Source of the DNA: an uncultured Flavobacteriaceae bacterium
GTDB lineage: Bacteria; Bacteroidota; Bacteroidia; Flavobacteriales; Flavobacteriaceae
NCBI GenBank assembly: GCA_947500575.1
Contig: CANMSI010000001.1
Coordinates: forward strand, 868,001-932,000
DNA length: 64,000 nucleotides
Direction of reading: 5' to 3'
Shown: positions 61,790-64,000 of the stretch, piece by piece
Layout: each line of letters starts with the position of its first letter
Position numbering within the stretch: the stretch's first letter is position 1
The notes under the pieces: model-generated
Database searches by the model: none
Seen by the model: the letters and a program-made list of their open reading frames with translations, nothing else
What the model was told of the DNA's origin: nothing
Made by a program: the position numbers and the translations under genes

Positions 61790-62320
61790 TTAATGACTGT
61801 TTTTTTCTGAAACATTAATTTCTACTGCACCAGTATCTAACAACAAATCTTTAAGTTCACTCTCGTTCCCATGCACTTCGATTTCCATTACAAAGTGATC
61901 ATCTGTAGTTCTAGGATCTGGATTCTCTGCATTCTTAAATGGCCATAGCCTACTTCGTAAGTAGAATGTTATTACCATTAAGTGTGCTGCAAAGAATACG
62001 GTAAGCTCAAACATGATAGGTACAAAAGCCGGCATGTTTTCTATATAGCTAAAACTTGGTTTTCCACCAATATCTTGTGGCCAATCGCTGATCATAATAT
62101 AGTTCATCATTACAATTGCCACGGTAAGACCAACGCAACCATACATAAAAGAGGTGATCGCAATGCGCGTAGGAGCTAATCCCATTGCCTTATCCAAGCC
62201 GTGAACTGGGAAAGGACAATACACTTCTTCAATATGATGTTTGGCAGCTTTCACTTTCTTTACTGCATGCATCAATACATCGTCATCGGTATAATATGCC
62301 TGTATAACTTTAGATGCCAT
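61790..62320 (-). CDS. actD: Alternative complex III subunit ActD (DUF3341)
   Basis: The 176-residue protein has the DUF3341 pattern: a cytoplasmic N-terminal domain (AYYTDDDVLMHAVKKVKAA, with CPFPVHGLDKAMGL), two membrane helices at about 55-78 and 97-120, and a C-terminal tail. ActD is a structural subunit of alternative complex III. It lies 3 bp after actC and 2 bp before actE. Confidence 0.95.
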   Translation of the reverse strand: MASKVIQAYYTDDDVLMHAVKKVKAAKHHIEEVYCPFPVHGLDKAMGLAPTRIAITSFMYGCVGLTVAIVMMNYIMISDWPQDIGGKPSFSYIENMPAFVPIMFELTVFFAAHLMVITFYLRSRLWPFKNAENPDPRTTDDHFVMEIEVHGNESELKDLLLDTGAVEINVSEKNSH

Positions 62321-62323
62321 ATC

Positions 62324-64000
62324 TTATTTGTTGTTTAATTTATTAGCCTGACCTGCCCAATCATCTCGTTGTGCCCTACCTGGGAATGATCCTGTAATAG
62401 AGTCTAACAAATCGTATTCTTTTTCAGTCATACGACTTACCTGAGCAAATGTAAAGATGCCGATACCATTCAATGTTTTTTCCATTAATGGACCAATCCC
62501 TTTTACTTTCTTCAAATCATCTGCTGTGTCCGTGCTCGCATCAAATGTACCTAGTGTTCCAAGTAAATTAGATACCTTTTCGTCTGCTTCTTCAACTGCA
62601 GGCTCTTCAACTTTCGCTGCTGTTTCCTTTACAGCTCCTATTTTATTAATTTCATAGAGTGGTTTTCCAGCATCTCTCAATTTCTTGTATTTGGACCCTG
62701 AAGATTTCAAAATAGATTTCACCTCTGCTTGGGCAATTACTGGAAAGGTTCTAGAGTACAATAAGAAGAGTACAAAAAAGAAACCGATAGTACCAATAAA
62801 AATACCTATATCCACAAAAGTAGGTGAGAACATAGTCCATGAAGATGGTAAGTAATCTCTATGTAAAGAGGTAACTATAATTACAAAACGCTCAAACCAC
62901 ATTCCAATGTTTACAATAATTGAAATGAAGAAGGAAAACATAATACTAGTTCTTAACTTCTTAAACCACATAAACTGAGGCGAGAATACATTACAACTCA
63001 TCATTGCCCAATATGCCCACCAGTAAGGACCTGTAGCTCTATTAAGGAATGCATATTGTTCATATTCCACTCCAGAGTACCATGCAATAAATAACTCTGT
63101 AATGTAGGCACAACCCACAATAGAACCTGTAATCATAATTACAATGTTCATCAACTCGATATGTTGTACGGTAATGTAATCTTCCAAATGACATACTTTA
63201 CGCATGATGATAAGAAGTGTATTTACCATGGCAAAACCAGAAAAAATAGCTCCTGCAACGAAGTAAGGAGGGAAAATAGTGGTATGCCATCCCGGAATCA
63301 CTGAGGTAGCAAAGTCAAAGGATACAATGGTGTGCACAGAAAGTACTAAAGGTGTTGCTAAACCTGCCAATACCAGAGATACCTCTTCAAAACGCTGCCA
63401 ATCTTTTGCTCTACCGCTCCAACCGAAACTTAGCAAACTATATATTTTCTTTTGGAAAGGTTTTACCGCTCTATCTCGAATCATCGCAAAATCAGGCAAT
63501 AAACCTGTCCACCAGAATACCAAAGAAACGGAAAGATATGTCGATATCGCAAATACATCCCAAAGGAGTGGTGAATTAAAGTTTACCCATAGTGATCCAA
63601 ATTGGTTTGGAATTGGAAGTACCCAATACGCCAACCAAGGACGTCCCATGTGAATAATAGGAAATAGACCCGCTTGCACTACCGAGAAAATAGTCATTGC
63701 TTCGGCAGAACGGTTAATGGCCATTCTCCATTTTTGTCTAAAGAGCAATAATACGGCAGAAATTAAGGTTCCTGCGTGCCCAATACCTACCCACCAAACA
63801 AAGTTGGTAATATCCCATGCCCAGTTAACGGTCTTGTTTAATCCCCAAGTACCGATCCCCGTAGAAATGGTATAAATAATACAACCGATACCCCAAAGAA
63901 AGGCTACCAAAGCTATGGTAAAAACTATCCACCATTGCTTATTAGCACGCCCTTCTACCGGTGCGGCAATATCCACGGTTACATCATGGTAACCTTTATC
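62324..64000 (-). CDS. actC: Alternative complex III subunit ActC (NrfD-like), 5' end outside the window, with C-terminal helix-hairpin-helix domain
   Basis: The frame is open to the right edge. The residues [17 protein letters not shown] before a possible internal GTG (63976) fit the usual ActC N-terminus, so the real start lies outside. The membrane part has about ten helices and the NrfD/ActC pattern ([45 protein letters not shown]). It is the quinol-site subunit. The last 70-80 residues form a separate soluble domain containing [20 protein letters not shown], a helix-hairpin-helix, after an Ala/Glu-rich linker. Such a domain is not part of the enzyme core. Confidence 0.95.
   Translation of the reverse strand, partial: DKGYHDVTVDIAAPVEGRANKQWWIVFTIALVAFLWGIGCIIYTISTGIGTWGLNKTVNWAWDITNFVWWVGIGHAGTLISAVLLLFRQKWRMAINRSAEAMTIFSVVQAGLFPIIHMGRPWLAYWVLPIPNQFGSLWVNFNSPLLWDVFAISTYLSVSLVFWWTGLLPDFAMIRDRAVKPFQKKIYSLLSFGWSGRAKDWQRFEEVSLVLAGLATPLVLSVHTIVSFDFATSVIPGWHTTIFPPYFVAGAIFSGFAMVNTLLIIMRKVCHLEDYITVQHIELMNIVIMITGSIVGCAYITELFIAWYSGVEYEQYAFLNRATGPYWWAYWAMMSCNVFSPQFMWFKKLRTSIMFSFFISIIVNIGMWFERFVIIVTSLHRDYLPSSWTMFSPTFVDIGIFIGTIGFFFVLFLLYSRTFPVIAQAEVKSILKSSGSKYKKLRDAGKPLYEINKIGAVKETAAKVEEPAVEEADEKVSNLLGTLGTFDASTDTADDLKKVKGIGPLMEKTLNGIGIFTFAQVSRMTEKEYDLLDSITGSFPGRAQRDDWAGQANKLNNK

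Noticed and set aside
63974-63976. GTG as the start of actC
   Set aside because: The frame continues upstream to the window edge and codes for residues that fit the usual ActC N-terminus, so the start is outside.
1-64000. CRISPR arrays, insertion sequences, tRNA genes or prophage
   Set aside because: I found no regularly spaced repeats, transposase or integrase-like proteins, cloverleaf structures or phage structural genes.

Overview
The window is a 64 kb piece of chromosome from a marine-type member of the Bacteroidota, most likely family Flavobacteriaceae. Signs of this are the giant gliding/type IX secretion protein SprA next to ruvA and gcvH, the alternative complex III genes (actC-D-E-F) followed by coxB-coxA, a NhaD sodium/proton antiporter, TonB proteins with proline/glutamate-rich spacers, and Bacteroidota promoters of the form TTTG-N20-TAnnTTTG. 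The DNA is AT-rich, genes are tightly packed, and good ribosome binding sites are mostly absent. I see no tRNA, rRNA, CRISPR array, insertion sequence or prophage. Most of the window is core genome.

Layout. 1-4140 (minus): a likely five-gene run of Glu/Leu/Phe/Val-type dehydrogenase, nhaD, exbB, exbD and a TonB gene cut by the left edge. 4453-11908 (plus): an acyl-CoA dehydrogenase and the glutamate synthase pair gltB-gltD. 12122-18567 (minus): the most accessory-looking part, a 7TM hybrid histidine kinase/AraC regulator followed by three exported proteins (OmpA/LamG-like protein, serine hydrolase with C-terminal tandem repeats, small secreted protein). 18785-22512 (minus): two MacB-type permeases and a membrane-fusion protein with no ATPase gene beside them. 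22631-27907 (minus): cytochrome oxidase subunits III and IV, heme O synthase, SCO and assembly proteins. 28033-31584: secreted metallo-beta-lactamase-fold hydrolase, two tandem TonB-like genes, VanZ-like protein and gcvH. 31713-41772 (minus): sprA, ruvA and a malic enzyme. 41856-46381 (minus): trehalase and two sugar-type MFS transporters behind a LacI-type operator-like palindrome. 46501-56670: queG, a NatAB-like exporter, a cytochrome P450, ruvB, an acyl-CoA oxidase-like flavoprotein, a beta-helix protein and a GIN-domain protein. 56861-64000 (minus): coxA, coxB, actF, actE, actD and actC, the last cut by the right edge.

How the genes work together. Alternative complex III passes electrons from menaquinol to an aa3-type oxidase whose genes are split over two loci about 30 kb apart: subunits I and II with complex III, and subunits III and IV with the assembly factors. 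NhaD, ExbBD and the TonB proteins use or adjust the ion gradients built this way. GltBD, the dehydrogenase and malic enzyme link nitrogen and carbon metabolism. The trehalase locus takes up and splits a disaccharide. No clearly new defence or mobile system is visible. The best candidate for something undescribed is the sensor/OmpA/repeat-hydrolase cassette at 12122-18567, where a pair of direct repeats 21 bp apart lies in front of the exported-protein genes, as expected for an AraC-type regulator site.
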